Notes: a model not told the origin generated them from the letters alone. DNA of 64,000 bases from Pseudomonas bananamidigenes (GCF_001679645.1 NZ_LRUN01000049.1:1-64000); one strand, 5' to 3'; shown: positions 53,055 to 62,710, numbered from the stretch's first letter. A program made the numbers and translations.

Positions 53055-55832
53055 GTGCGCTGGCTCAGGATTGCCATAGGCTTCACCGTCACCTTGCTGA
53101 CCTTGCTCTGCATGCTTCCGGCCCAGGCCGCGCAAGGCAGTGGCTGGTCGATATTGCTCGACGATCAGGGCATTCTTCAGCTGAGCGATATCCGCTCCGC
53201 CCGCTACACCAACCAATTCAGCCCCATCGAACTCGACCGCCTGACCGCAGCCGAACCCGATGGCGCATTATGGCTTCGCTTCAAACTCGCTCCCGGCAAG
53301 CACGAACAGGTGCTGCGGATCTTTGCCCCCGACCTGTCGCACCTCAATCTGTACGTACTGGACGGCGAACAACTGATCGAGCAACGGGAAACCGGCACAA
53401 GGCAGGCACAGGCCGAGCGCCCTCTGCCCAGCAGCGACTTCCTGCTGCCGCTGCCGCAAAGCGACAAGCCCCTGGACGTTTATCTGCGACTGGTCTCCGA
53501 ACACCAGTTACGCCCCTACATCACCCTGCAATCAGCGGTGATGGGCGCGGCCAACCATAACCAGACGCTGATCTACGGGCTGCTGTTCGGCTGCCTCGGC
53601 ATGCTGATCCTGCACAACCTGATCCGCTACGCCTACACCCGCTCGCGCAGCAGCCTGTGGCTGGCGGTGTGCGAAGGCCTGCTGAGCCTGAGCCTGTTGC
53701 TGCTGCTCAACCTGGCCGGCCCGTGGCTGCCGAACTGGCATGCGATCCAGACCCCCGGCGCCTATCTGGCGCTGCTGCTGACGGCACCGGCCGGCCTGAT
53801 GTTCGCCTACCGTTTCTTCGCTCCGCTCGGCGAACATCCTCTGAACAAGCTGCTGCTGGGCGACATCCTGCTCATCGTGATCTGCAGCCTGCTGCTGTTG
53901 TTCGTCAACACCCTGCCGCTGAACATCATCACCTATGCACTGGTGGCGCTGGCCGGGCTGAGCATGCTGCTGGTGGGTTTCTATCACTGGCAGAAGGGCT
54001 ACCGTCCTGCCCGGCTGTTCGTCGCCGCGATGGTGGTGTTCAACATCGGCACGCTGATCATCCTCCCGGCCCTGCTGGGGTTGACCCTGGTGGCGCCGCA
54101 AGGCCTGATCATGACGCTGATGGGCTTTATCTGCATCAGTGGACTGCTGATGAGCATTGCCCTGGGCGAACGCCAGCGCAGCATCACCGAAAGCCGTTTC
54201 AGCATCAGCCGCGACCTTGCCGCAAGCAACGCCGAGATCAATGCCAAGGCCGAGTTCCTGGCCAAGATCAGCCACGAAATCCGCACCCCGATGAACGGCG
54301 TGCTGGGCATGACCGAGCTTTTGCTCGGCACGCCGCTGTCGGTCAAGCAACGAGACTATGTGCAGACCATTCACAGCGCCGGCAACGAACTGCTGACCCT
54401 GATCAACGAGATCCTCGACATCTCCCGGCTCGAGTCCGGACAGATCGAGCTGGACGACGTGCAGTTCGACCTCAATGCCCTGATCGACGATTGCCTGAGC
54501 ATCTATCGGGCGAAGGCCGAACAGCAGAGCGTGGAACTGATCAGTTTCATTCAGCCGCAGGTGCCCCGGGTCATCAGCGGTGATCCGACGCGCTTGCGCC
54601 AGACCTTGCTGAGCCTGCTGGAAAACGCCCTGAAGAAAACCGAGGAAGGCGAAGTGCTGGTGGTGGTCGCCCTCGATGAACGCAGCGTCAGGCCGCGCCT
54701 GCGCATCGCCGTGCAGGACAGCGGTCAGCCGATGGATCAGGAAGAGCGCGACGCGCTGATGCATGCCGAACTGCACAGCAAGCATTTCCTGTCGGCCAAC
54801 CGGCTGGGCGGCAATCTCGGGCTGGTGATCGCACGGCAACTGATTCGTCTGATGCAGGGCGAGTTCGGTATCAAGAGTGGCGGCTCTCAGGGCAGCACGC
54901 TATGGCTGACCCTGCCCCTGGATCCCGATCGCCTGGAGCATCCGACCTCCGATCTCGACAGCCCGCTGCAAGGTGCGCGGGTGCTGGTGGTCGACGACAA
55001 CGAAACCTGCCGCAAGGTGCTGGTGCAACAGTGCAGTGCCTGGGGCCTGAACGTCAGCGCCGTGCCGTCAGGCAAGGAAGCGCTGGCGCTGCTGCGCACC
55101 AAGGCGCATCTGCGCGACTATTTCGATGTGGTCCTGCTGGATCAGAACATGCCCGGCATGACCGGCATGCAACTGGCCGCCAAGATCAAGGAAGACCCTA
55201 GCCTGAATCACGACATCCTGCTGATCATGCTGACCGGCATCAGCAACGCACCGAGCAAGATCATCGCGCGCAACTCGGGGATCAAACGCATTCTGGCCAA
55301 ACCGGTGGCCGGTTATACCCTCAAGACCACGCTGGCCGACGAACTGAACCAGCGCAATCGCGGCCAGGTAGTGTTCCAGCCTCAAGTGACCGGCCCGGCC
55401 ACGACCGTCAAGGTTCCGAGCGACTTCCGCATCCTCGTCGCCGAAGACAACACGATTTCCACCAAAGTGATCCGCGGCATGCTCGGCAAGCTCAACCTGC
55501 AACCGGATACCGCCAGCAATGGCGAGGAAGCCTTGCAGGCCATGAAAGCCCAACGCTACGACCTGGTGCTGATGGACTGCGAAATGCCGATCCTCGACGG
55601 TTTTTCCGCGACCCAGCAACTGCGGGCCTGGGAAGTCGGTAATCAGCGCATCCGTACGCCGATCGTCGCACTCACCGCGCACATCCTCGCCGAGCACAAG
55701 GAGCGTGCGCGCCAGGCCGGCATGGACGGGCATATGGCCAAACCGGTGGAACTGTCGCAACTGCGCGAGCTGATCGAGCATTGGGTGGCCCAGCGTGATC
55801 AGCACAATCGCAGCACCGCGCGTACATCCTGA
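53055..55832 (+). CDS. retS: hybrid sensor kinase RetS
   Basis: A 925-residue inner-membrane hybrid kinase with a GTG start. A signal sequence is followed by a periplasmic 7TMR-DISMED2 domain (about 40-155) and a seven-helix 7TM-DISM region (about 170-375). HisKA has His407 (KISHEIRTPMNGVLGM), and a HATPase follows with a weak G1 box (DSGQPM). Two receivers follow, with Asp696 (LLDQNMPG) and Asp841 (LMDCEMP). RetS inhibits GacS and so controls the Rsm small-RNA switch between biofilm/T6SS and acute states. The purH-purD-retS order matches P. aeruginosa. Confidence 0.92.
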   Translation: MRWLRIAIGFTVTLLTLLCMLPAQAAQGSGWSILLDDQGILQLSDIRSARYTNQFSPIELDRLTAAEPDGALWLRFKLAPGKHEQVLRIFAPDLSHLNLYVLDGEQLIEQRETGTRQAQAERPLPSSDFLLPLPQSDKPLDVYLRLVSEHQLRPYITLQSAVMGAANHNQTLIYGLLFGCLGMLILHNLIRYAYTRSRSSLWLAVCEGLLSLSLLLLLNLAGPWLPNWHAIQTPGAYLALLLTAPAGLMFAYRFFAPLGEHPLNKLLLGDILLIVICSLLLLFVNTLPLNIITYALVALAGLSMLLVGFYHWQKGYRPARLFVAAMVVFNIGTLIILPALLGLTLVAPQGLIMTLMGFICISGLLMSIALGERQRSITESRFSISRDLAASNAEINAKAEFLAKISHEIRTPMNGVLGMTELLLGTPLSVKQRDYVQTIHSAGNELLTLINEILDISRLESGQIELDDVQFDLNALIDDCLSIYRAKAEQQSVELISFIQPQVPRVISGDPTRLRQTLLSLLENALKKTEEGEVLVVVALDERSVRPRLRIAVQDSGQPMDQEERDALMHAELHSKHFLSANRLGGNLGLVIARQLIRLMQGEFGIKSGGSQGSTLWLTLPLDPDRLEHPTSDLDSPLQGARVLVVDDNETCRKVLVQQCSAWGLNVSAVPSGKEALALLRTKAHLRDYFDVVLLDQNMPGMTGMQLAAKIKEDPSLNHDILLIMLTGISNAPSKIIARNSGIKRILAKPVAGYTLKTTLADELNQRNRGQVVFQPQVTGPATTVKVPSDFRILVAEDNTISTKVIRGMLGKLNLQPDTASNGEEALQAMKAQRYDLVLMDCEMPILDGFSATQQLRAWEVGNQRIRTPIVALTAHILAEHKERARQAGMDGHMAKPVELSQLRELIEHWVAQRDQHNRSTARTS

Positions 55833-55850
55833 TCGATACGCGGTTGTCGA

Positions 55851-56549
55851 TCAGATCTGCCGTCCCGGTATTTCCTGGATCAACGATGCGAACGGCTTCA
55901 GCCGTTTTGCCAGATCATCGCGAATCGGGTCATGAAGTACCGCAGAAAAGTCAGCCTGGAAAAATCGCTGTTCAATCGCTCCAGACACCTCATCCGCCGT
56001 TAACACTCTGGAAAACGGATTACCGCCGTCTCCCTGCGAGGACGTCATTGTCATGCAAACCGCGTTCAGGCGCGGACCGGGCTGAGCGACGACGAACATG
56101 AACCGATACCGCTCCCCACGGGTCGCTCCCGTCTCGCTTCCGTCAGGCTGCTCCTCTTGCTCGATCCGTCCCCGAAGACATTCAATAACGGAATCGGTCG
56201 CCGGCAGCCGGGCAATGCCTTGCACAATGGGCGCCCATTCTGCAGCGTCGACACTGGCCAGCGACTCCTTCATGTAACTGACCAATTGCTCCATGGCCGT
56301 CACCGTGGAAGCGGGGCCCGGATTGTACTGGTCCCACCCTACCGTTCTTTGCAACCAACTGCCTTTCAAGACTTGCTGCCAGGTCGAATACCACTCTTGC
56401 GTCTCGAAAAAAAGCGGATGTCTTTTGGTAGCTGCCAATTGTGCGAACAACAGTGAATGCTGAACATCCTGTTTTTCCCGCTCGGACATTCCGGCCGATA
56501 ACAAAACCACTGTACCCGCATTGGCGTAGATCGAATATTGATTACCCAT
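55851..56549 (-). CDS. unknown protein, family member 1 next to retS
   Basis: A 232-residue protein without signal peptide. The N-terminal block SAGMSEREKQDVQHSLLFAQLAATK followed by W-Y spacing (EWYSTWQQVL) is shared with the next gene and, more weakly, with the protein at 62791-63447. No catalytic motif or known family was recognised. GGAG lies before the ATG at 56549, chosen over an in-frame upstream start at 56600. It stops 18 bases past retS on the opposite strand and lies downstream of the paralogue at 56608-57396, probably in one transcript. Confidence 0.7.
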   Translation of the reverse strand: MGNQYSIYANAGTVVLLSAGMSEREKQDVQHSLLFAQLAATKRHPLFFETQEWYSTWQQVLKGSWLQRTVGWDQYNPGPASTVTAMEQLVSYMKESLASVDAAEWAPIVQGIARLPATDSVIECLRGRIEQEEQPDGSETGATRGERYRFMFVVAQPGPRLNAVCMTMTSSQGDGGNPFSRVLTADEVSGAIEQRFFQADFSAVLHDPIRDDLAKRLKPFASLIQEIPGRQI

Positions 56550-56607
56550 GGCACTCTCCACAAAAAAGAAAGTGGCGACATCCCTGTCACCACTTGCCAT
56601 TACTCAA

Positions 56608-57396
56608 TCAGATTTCCCACTCACTTACTTGCTTGACTGCGCGATCTCCCAACTTCCCGGCAATAATGGCCCGGGTCTTTTCAATGATCGACGGCACCAT
56701 GGTCATGTGGGATTCACCGCGATACAGATCGACCGAACCGCTGTCCCAATTGACGAAAAGCACTTTCGTCTGGTTCGTGCGATTGATGAACCGGACCGCA
56801 CCCAGCGTCAGAATGACTTCCTTGTCAGCGGTTTCAATGCAGGAACCGACGGCAAAGCCGCCCGTTCCTTTTTCCTTGATGTTCTGATCAAAGACCTTGA
56901 GCGGCTGATCGGTTTTCTGCAGGGAAGCCATGGCATCGCCCGCCACCTTGAGCAACAGTGCCGAGGTCGGGCCAGGTACTGCAGCGGCGGCCACGGCGGA
57001 GCCCAGAATAGTCAGGGCCAGCTGATCCATCGTGAAGCTTTTGCCCGAAGCCGAAGTGGAATCGTAATATCGCTTGAGCACGACCCAGCCACAGTCCTGA
57101 ATGGCCGCCAGGAAAGTCTGGTACCACTCCTTGCCCTGGTTATCTGCCGGAAACTTCTTGTTGGCTGCCAGCGAGGCAAACAGGTAAGTATTCAGTACAT
57201 CGGTACGATTCTGATCGGACATGCCCGATACGAACGAAAGTATGGCATCCCCGACAACAGAGGCGCGATCGGGCGGTTCAACGGCCAGGGAAACCATCTT
57301 TGCGTTGCGCGCCACTGCAACTTCAACAGGCGTTACATCATAGGCGCTCAGACGTTCCAGGCGTTCAGCAATGGTAACAACAGTATTATCTTTCAT
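56608..57396 (-). CDS. unknown protein, family member 2
   Basis: A 262-residue protein without signal peptide. The block SGMSDQNRTDVLNTYLFASL with AANKK and EWYQTFLAAIQDCGW aligns with the neighbour at 55851-56549. A central hydrophobic stretch (LALTILGSAVAAAAVPG, about 130-150) might insert into or lie along a membrane. The C-terminal half (EVILTLGAVRFINR...LFVNWDSG) is beta-rich and resembles that of the third family member. The start at 57396 has GGAAG upstream. A TATAAT at 57569-57564 on the same strand suggests a 160-base leader. Function unknown; I do not assign one. Confidence 0.7.
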   Translation of the reverse strand: MKDNTVVTIAERLERLSAYDVTPVEVAVARNAKMVSLAVEPPDRASVVGDAILSFVSGMSDQNRTDVLNTYLFASLAANKKFPADNQGKEWYQTFLAAIQDCGWVVLKRYYDSTSASGKSFTMDQLALTILGSAVAAAAVPGPTSALLLKVAGDAMASLQKTDQPLKVFDQNIKEKGTGGFAVGSCIETADKEVILTLGAVRFINRTNQTKVLFVNWDSGSVDLYRGESHMTMVPSIIEKTRAIIAGKLGDRAVKQVSEWEI

Positions 57397-57563
57397 AAAA
57401 ACCACTTCCATTAATTAGTTGATGCAAACTCTTCCTGAGCCCGCCACGCAAACTTACTCACCCAATACAAAAGCCACAACACAACAACCATTACCAATAA
57501 CTAACAACAACAAGTTACATACAAACAGACATCGCCCAACACAATCGCCATCACCCTGACGAC

Positions 57564-57569
57564 ATTATA
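57564..57569 (-). promoter_or_regulatory. possible -10 promoter element of the unknown gene pair
   Basis: A perfect TATAAT on the minus strand, about 168 bases before the start at 57396. No good -35 was found at the usual spacing, so this is tentative. The leader between is unusually T/G-rich. Confidence 0.35.
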
Positions 57570-57650
57570 AAAATCACCAGACAACCCAGCCGACATCCGC
57601 GCCTGCGCTTGATAGACTCCGTTCAACTTTCGTCGGCGCGAGTTTCAATC

Positions 57651-58244
57651 ATGCTCCATGAGTTGTTCAGCGTTTACCTGAAGATGCTGGTGCTCTACAG
57701 TCCGTTCTTCGTGTTGTCCTGCTTCATCAGTCTGACCCGGGGTTATTCGCGCAAGGAACAACGCCGACTGGCCTGGAAGGTGGCGATCGCCACACTGGTT
57801 TCCAGCGTCCTGCTCTATCTGTTCGGGCGATTCATATTTGAGATATTCGGCATCACGGTGGACGCCTTCCGCATCGGTGCCGGCAGCGTGCTGTTCATCT
57901 CGGCGCTGGGCATGGCCCAGGGCAAGCCGGCGGTGCAGGCCGACAATGTGCAGCAGGATGTGACTATCGTCCCGCTGACCATCCCGCTGACCGTCGGCCC
58001 CGGCACGATCGGTGCGCTGCTGGTAATGGGCGTCAGCCAGCCGCACTGGGACGACAAGCTGATCGCGATCATGAGTATCGCGCTCGCCAGTTTTACCGTC
58101 GGCGTGGTGTTGTATCTGTCGAACCGGATCGAGCGGATTCTCGGCGATCAGGGATTGCAGATCGTCAGCCGGCTCATGGGATTGTTTGTCTGTGCCCTGG
58201 CTGCGCAGATCATCTTTACCGGGGTGAAGGGTTATCTTGGTTGA
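57651..58244 (+). CDS. MarC family integral membrane protein
   Basis: A 197-residue protein with six hydrophobic helices and the MarC signatures FFVLSCFISLTRGYS and PLTIPLTVGPGTIGALL. Despite the name, MarC proteins have no established transport role. The start at 57651 begins MLHELFSVYL; upstream in-frame starts lack sequence support. It ends at a bidirectional terminator facing cobJ. Confidence 0.87.
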   Translation: MLHELFSVYLKMLVLYSPFFVLSCFISLTRGYSRKEQRRLAWKVAIATLVSSVLLYLFGRFIFEIFGITVDAFRIGAGSVLFISALGMAQGKPAVQADNVQQDVTIVPLTIPLTVGPGTIGALLVMGVSQPHWDDKLIAIMSIALASFTVGVVLYLSNRIERILGDQGLQIVSRLMGLFVCALAAQIIFTGVKGYLG

Positions 58245-58261
58245 CTCGCCATCCCTGAATT

Positions 58262-58291
58262 GAAAAAGCGGCTCCGAAGAGCCGCTTTTTC
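58262..58291. terminator. bidirectional Rho-independent terminator
   Basis: GAAAAAGCGGCTC and GAGCCGCTTTTTC pair perfectly around CGAA, giving T-runs on both strands. It serves marC (plus) and cobJ (minus). Confidence 0.92.
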
Positions 58292-58296
58292 ATGCC

Positions 58297-60000
58297 TCAG
58301 GTTTCGGGTTTCTCGCCGTACCAACGCGGCGTATACACCCACTCCCCGCCTTCGGCGCGAGGGAACGTGCAGGTTGTGGAGGATCCCACCAGCACCATGG
58401 TGCGCATGTCCACCTGATCCGGTGTCAGTGCGCCAAGTGTCGTCACCCGCAGTGTCTGCCCCGGACGACCGATATCACGGCCCAGTACCACGGGTGTTTG
58501 CGGTGTACGGTGTCGGGCGACGATTTCCAGCGCTCGTCCCAATTGCCACGGACGGGCACGGGAGATCGGGTTGTAGAACGCCAGCGCCAGATCCGCCTCG
58601 GCAGCCAGATCCAGACGCTTCTCGATGATCGACCACGGCTTGAGGTTGTCCGACAGCGACATCACGCAGAAATCGTGGCCCAGCGGCGCACCGGCCTGAG
58701 CGGCGGTGGCGAGTGACGCGGAAACCCCCGGCAGGATTTCCAGGTCGACGCTGTGCCACGTCGGATCCGTCGACTCGTGAAGCGCTTCGAGCACCGCCGC
58801 CGCCATGGCGAACACGCCCGGATCGCCGGAGGAAACCACGATCACCGAACGGCCCTGGGCAGCCAGCCTGAAGGCGTGACGGGCGCGCTGCATTTCTTCG
58901 CGATTGTCGGTGCAATGCTGCACCTGGTCGTCGCGGAACGGGCCGGCCATGCGCACGTAGGTTTCGTAACCCAGCACATCGGTGGCCCGGGCCAGTTCGG
59001 CCTTCACCGCCGGCACCATCAACTCGGCGGCGCCAGGACCGAGACCGATGACGGCCAGGCGTCCGCGCGGGCGGCCGATTTGCGAAACCTCCAGCGGCTG
59101 CTCGGCCACCGCGATGGCGATATCTTGGGCCGTCGCGATGATCCGGGCATCGGGGACAGCGTGGCGGGCCAGCTCGGCCATGTCATTTGCCGGCGCCACA
59201 AAGCGCAGCGGCACGGCCAATTCAAGCGCGGCTTCACGCAATGCCGGGCTGGCCATCTGAACGTCAGCTGCCAGCAGACAGGCCAGCGACTGAATCGCCA
59301 CACCGGCCTGCAGCAACGCCTTGCGAATCGCATCCGGCAGGTCGGCCACATCGGCACCGACCGCCACCGCCACGCTGCGCGGATAAATCAGCAGCTCGCT
59401 GGCGCTCGCGGCCCGGGCATCGCTGCCGACATGAATCGAGCGCTGCGCGTGCGGGTCTTGCGGCAGTTGCGCCTGATCGAGCCACGGCGCGTCGCCATCG
59501 ATGCGCACGCTGTGACCGGCCAGCAGATCGGAGACAAAACGTTTGCCCTGTTCCAGATCACCGAGGGAATAACCGCCGGGCGGATTGAGCAGACAGGTGC
59601 CGAAACGCAATTCGCCGCTGGTGGTGATCGCCGCTGCCACTTCAAGCGCCGTGCCGATCTCGCGGGCCATGACATTCACCCCGCCGAGGCCGCCGAGCAG
59701 CGGCACCACGGCGCTGCCGTCTTCCGCTACGGCAAGCACGGGGGGCTCGACGCCCTTCTCCAGCAACAGCGGCGCCAGGGTGCGAATGACGATCCCCGCC
59801 GCGCACAGGGCAATGATCGGTGTGTCTTGCCGATACAGCTCGCGCAGAGTTGCGCCGAACTCGCTGTAAGTCAGATCGGCGCCTTCGACGCGTCCGCAGA
59901 GACCATGGATCTGCGCACCCGGATAGACCTGCTGAAGGCGACGGGCCGTGGCCAGCGCGCCCGGGCCGAGAATGACGATGGCCGGTGTGGATTGAGTCAT
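58297..60000 (-). CDS. cobJ: CbiG-CobJ fusion, precorrin-3B C17-methyltransferase
   Basis: A 567-residue fused enzyme of aerobic cobalamin synthesis. Residues 1 to about 305 are a CbiG-like domain (CAAGIVIRTLAPLL, GLGGVNVMAREI). From RGRLAVIGLGPG (about 313-323) a tetrapyrrole methylase domain follows with SSGDPGVFAMAA and PGVSASLATAAQ. The ATG at 60000 overlaps the cobI stop by one base (TGATG). The fusion is also known in P. aeruginosa CobJ (PA2903). Confidence 0.92.
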   Translation of the reverse strand: MTQSTPAIVILGPGALATARRLQQVYPGAQIHGLCGRVEGADLTYSEFGATLRELYRQDTPIIALCAAGIVIRTLAPLLLEKGVEPPVLAVAEDGSAVVPLLGGLGGVNVMAREIGTALEVAAAITTSGELRFGTCLLNPPGGYSLGDLEQGKRFVSDLLAGHSVRIDGDAPWLDQAQLPQDPHAQRSIHVGSDARAASASELLIYPRSVAVAVGADVADLPDAIRKALLQAGVAIQSLACLLAADVQMASPALREAALELAVPLRFVAPANDMAELARHAVPDARIIATAQDIAIAVAEQPLEVSQIGRPRGRLAVIGLGPGAAELMVPAVKAELARATDVLGYETYVRMAGPFRDDQVQHCTDNREEMQRARHAFRLAAQGRSVIVVSSGDPGVFAMAAAVLEALHESTDPTWHSVDLEILPGVSASLATAAQAGAPLGHDFCVMSLSDNLKPWSIIEKRLDLAAEADLALAFYNPISRARPWQLGRALEIVARHRTPQTPVVLGRDIGRPGQTLRVTTLGALTPDQVDMRTMVLVGSSTTCTFPRAEGGEWVYTPRWYGEKPET

Positions 60001-60731
60001 CAGCCTTGCCACCGTTCGCCGGGAACAATGATCAGCGAGAAATACGGCGACGACATCGGCTCGACCTCGTCCAGCGGCACGATCTTCTGGTTGGCCATGG
60101 TCGCACGCTCGACGTACAACGCTCGTTCGGCCAATCCCAGCTCGCCCAGCACCTCACGCACTTTGGGGAAATTGCGCCCCAGCTTCATGATCACTGCCGC
60201 ATCGGCATCCGCCAGACGACGCTTGAGCTCTTCGTGAGGCAGCACGCCGGACAGCACCGACAGGCTCTGGTTGCGATACACCAGCGGCGCGCCCAGTACC
60301 GACGCACCGCCCAGCATCGAGCAGACGCCCGGCACCACTTGCGCTTCGTAACGGCTGGCAAGGCGATCGTGCAGGTACATGTAGGAACCATAGAAGAACG
60401 GATCACCTTCGCAGATCACCGCCACATCGCGACCGGCATCCAGATGCGCGGCCACTTCCTCTGCCGCGTCATCGTAGAAATCGCTGATCACCTGTTCGTA
60501 GGACAGCGGCGCCGGCAGCACTTCGGTGGTCACCGGGTACACCAGCGGCAGCAGGTTCTGCGCATCCTGCAAGTGCGCTTCGATGATGCCGAATGCGTTG
60601 CCCTTCTTGCCCTTGGCCACGAAGTACGCCACCACCGGCGATTCGCGCAGCAGACGCAGAGCCTTGACGGTAATCAGTTCCGGATCACCGGGGCCGACGC
60701 CCAGGCCGATCAAACGTCCTTTTGCCTGCAT
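60000..60731 (-). CDS. cobI: precorrin-2 C20-methyltransferase
   Basis: A 243-residue SAM-dependent methylase. The signatures LIGLGVGPGDPELITVKA, ICEGDPFFYGS and VVPGVCSMLGGASVLG are characteristic of CobI. GGAGG lies seven bases before the ATG at 60731; a second ATG at 60734 overlaps the cobH stop and is possible. It lies within the cobG-cobH-cobI-cobJ operon. Confidence 0.93.
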   Translation of the reverse strand: MQAKGRLIGLGVGPGDPELITVKALRLLRESPVVAYFVAKGKKGNAFGIIEAHLQDAQNLLPLVYPVTTEVLPAPLSYEQVISDFYDDAAEEVAAHLDAGRDVAVICEGDPFFYGSYMYLHDRLASRYEAQVVPGVCSMLGGASVLGAPLVYRNQSLSVLSGVLPHEELKRRLADADAAVIMKLGRNFPKVREVLGELGLAERALYVERATMANQKIVPLDEVEPMSSPYFSLIIVPGERWQG

Positions 60732-61356
60732 CATTCGACCTCCGTGGCAAGGGCGTTGACCGCAGCGGCGGCCATGGCACTGCCACCGAGGCGACCCTGC
60801 ATGATCACGAACGGCACGCCACGGCTGTTGGCGGCCAGCTCGGCCTTCGATTCGGCTGCGCCGACGAAACCCACCGGGAAGCCGAGGATCAGCGCCGGTT
60901 TCGGCGCGCCGGCGTCGAGCATTTCCAGCAGATAAAACAGTGCGGTCGGCGCATTGCCGATCACCACCACGCTGCCTTCCAGATGCGGACGCCACAGCTC
61001 CAGCGCCGCCGCCGAGCGGGTGTTGCCCAGCTCACGCGCCAGCTCCGGCACGCTGTGATCGCGCAGGGTGCAGATCACCTCGTTGTTGGCCGGCAGGCGC
61101 GCACGGGTCACGCCCTCGGAAACCATCCGCGCATCGCACAGGATCGGCGCCCCGGCGGCCAGCGCATCGCGCCCGGCCTTGCCGCGCCTTCGGAGAACTG
61201 CAGCCCGTCGATGGCTTCGACCATGCCGCAGGCGTGAATCACCCGCACCGCGAGCTTTTCCAGGTCGGCCGGGATGCGCGCCAGATTGGCCTCGCTGCGA
61301 ATGATCGCGAAGGAGTTGCGATAGATCTCCTGACCGTCGCGGATGTAATCAAGCAT
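60731..61356 (-). pseudogene. cobH: precorrin-8X methylmutase with a one-base frameshift
   Basis: CobH moves a methyl group to give hydrogenobyrinic acid. The first part (MLDYIRDGQEIYRNSFAIIR to DGLQFSEGA) is encoded from 61356 in one frame; the remainder (GRDALAAGAPILCDARMVSEG to the stop at 60731) is in another. Reading the minus strand, the join near 61182-61183 has GCGGCAAGG where GCGGGCAAGG would restore the family sequence GAGKAGRDAL, so one G is missing. With it restored the protein would be 208 residues, the normal length. As given, translation ends at 61108. It is either a sequencing error in a GC run or a real inactivating mutation. The start overlaps the cobG end by eight bases. 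Confidence 0.88.
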
Positions 61357-62710
61357 CAAGGGAGCTCCGTGAGCGATCGGCGAGCAGGGTCGCGACCGCT
61401 TCGATAGTAAGGTTGTGAGCGTGCAGCGCGCCGAAACCCGGCTGCGCCGCATCGCGAAAATAAAGATCGTAACGACCGGGGGCGACCGCCAGCAGCGTCG
61501 CCGGGGCACGGTGTGCAGCAGCGCAGGACCGCGAGCAGCCGGACAAATGCACATCCACCGCGTGTGGCAACAACGCAGCCAAAAGGCGGGCATCGTGTTT
61601 GGTATCGGCCAGGCCTTTGCCACAGCCACTGGAGCCGGTGCAGGCGATCAGGCGCGACAACGGGTCGTCAATCCGGGTCAGCAGGTTCAGCTTGCTCAGA
61701 GCATTGAGCACTTGAGCGGCATCTGCCTCACGCACATTGGGCACCAACAGACTCTGCCAGGGCGTGAAACGCAGGCTGCCGTCGCCAAAGGTTCTGGCCA
61801 GTCGCGCGGCGCCACGCAGCATGACCGGATCGAGGCGGCCGAGGGCCGGTGCGGCGCCGACATACACTTGACCGGCCAATGGCTGAGGATGGACGCCGAG
61901 GTGCAGACCTTCCGGCGCCGCTTTGCGCTGCCAGTCGCCGACGCTGTGCAGCCTGATCCGCTGACCGAGTTTTTCCAGGAGCACCGGCGCCGGGCATTCA
62001 TCCAGCAGATGTCGCATTCGCGTCTGCTCCGGTCGGGCCAGATCGAGGAACAGTTCCAGCACCGCCACCACCAGTGCATGGCCGTCCGCGAGTGCCACGC
62101 CAGCCAGCGGTCGATCCGTCGGGCAACCCGCCAGACCGAACGCCAGCAGCGTATCGCCGTGCTTTTCGTATGCCGACAACCAAAGATCGTGGGGATGTTC
62201 GAGCATCGCCAGTGCTTCACCGCCGTCCAGTTGCACAGCGAACTTGGCGCTCAGTTCATCGAAACGCGGATGGCTTTGCAGGGTCTCGAGGATCTGCCCG
62301 GCCAATGGACGTGTGTCGAAACGCATCTGCGGATCGATCCCGGCGGCCGGGCTGAGCATCAGGTTGCGCACGTCGTCACCCGCTGCGGTACGCGGGCCGA
62401 GACCGGCGGCCAGCAAGCTGTCGATCAGCGCGGCGGACTGGTCGTCGATGCCGCGGATCTGCAGATTGCTCCGATTGGTCGCCTCGATCACCCCGCCGGC
62501 AAAGCGTTCGGCGGCACTGGCCAGTGCATCGGCCTGATCGGCGGTGATCGAACCGCCATCGAGCTTGATCCGGCAGATACCGCCATCCAGCGCCGGGACG
62601 ATACGCAGCAACCCCGGGCAGGCCGAGGGACGTATGGCTGTGGATAGAGGACGTTCGTTCAAGGGATGACCGGCTGACGGGCAGCGCCAGGATGGGTGGA
62701 AGGTCGCCAT
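61349..62710 (-). CDS. cobG: precorrin-3B synthase CobG
   Basis: A 453-residue relative of nitrite/sulphite reductases that oxidises precorrin-3A. The cluster-binding cysteines appear as CTGSSGCGKG and LSGCSRSCA, expected to hold a 4Fe-4S centre, with two ferredoxin-like half domains before. The ATG at 62710 (MATFHPSWRCPSAGHP) is preferred; a frame to 62734 adds eight residues. It heads the cob operon, followed by the frameshifted cobH. Confidence 0.9.
   Translation of the reverse strand: MATFHPSWRCPSAGHPLNERPLSTAIRPSACPGLLRIVPALDGGICRIKLDGGSITADQADALASAAERFAGGVIEATNRSNLQIRGIDDQSAALIDSLLAAGLGPRTAAGDDVRNLMLSPAAGIDPQMRFDTRPLAGQILETLQSHPRFDELSAKFAVQLDGGEALAMLEHPHDLWLSAYEKHGDTLLAFGLAGCPTDRPLAGVALADGHALVVAVLELFLDLARPEQTRMRHLLDECPAPVLLEKLGQRIRLHSVGDWQRKAAPEGLHLGVHPQPLAGQVYVGAAPALGRLDPVMLRGAARLARTFGDGSLRFTPWQSLLVPNVREADAAQVLNALSKLNLLTRIDDPLSRLIACTGSSGCGKGLADTKHDARLLAALLPHAVDVHLSGCSRSCAAAHRAPATLLAVAPGRYDLYFRDAAQPGFGALHAHNLTIEAVATLLADRSRSSLDA

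Noticed and set aside
61108..61629. 173-codon open frame ending in the cobG/cobH region
   Set aside because: Its C-terminal part is the first portion of frameshifted cobH; the N-terminal part is an out-of-frame reading of cobG, so it is not a separate gene.
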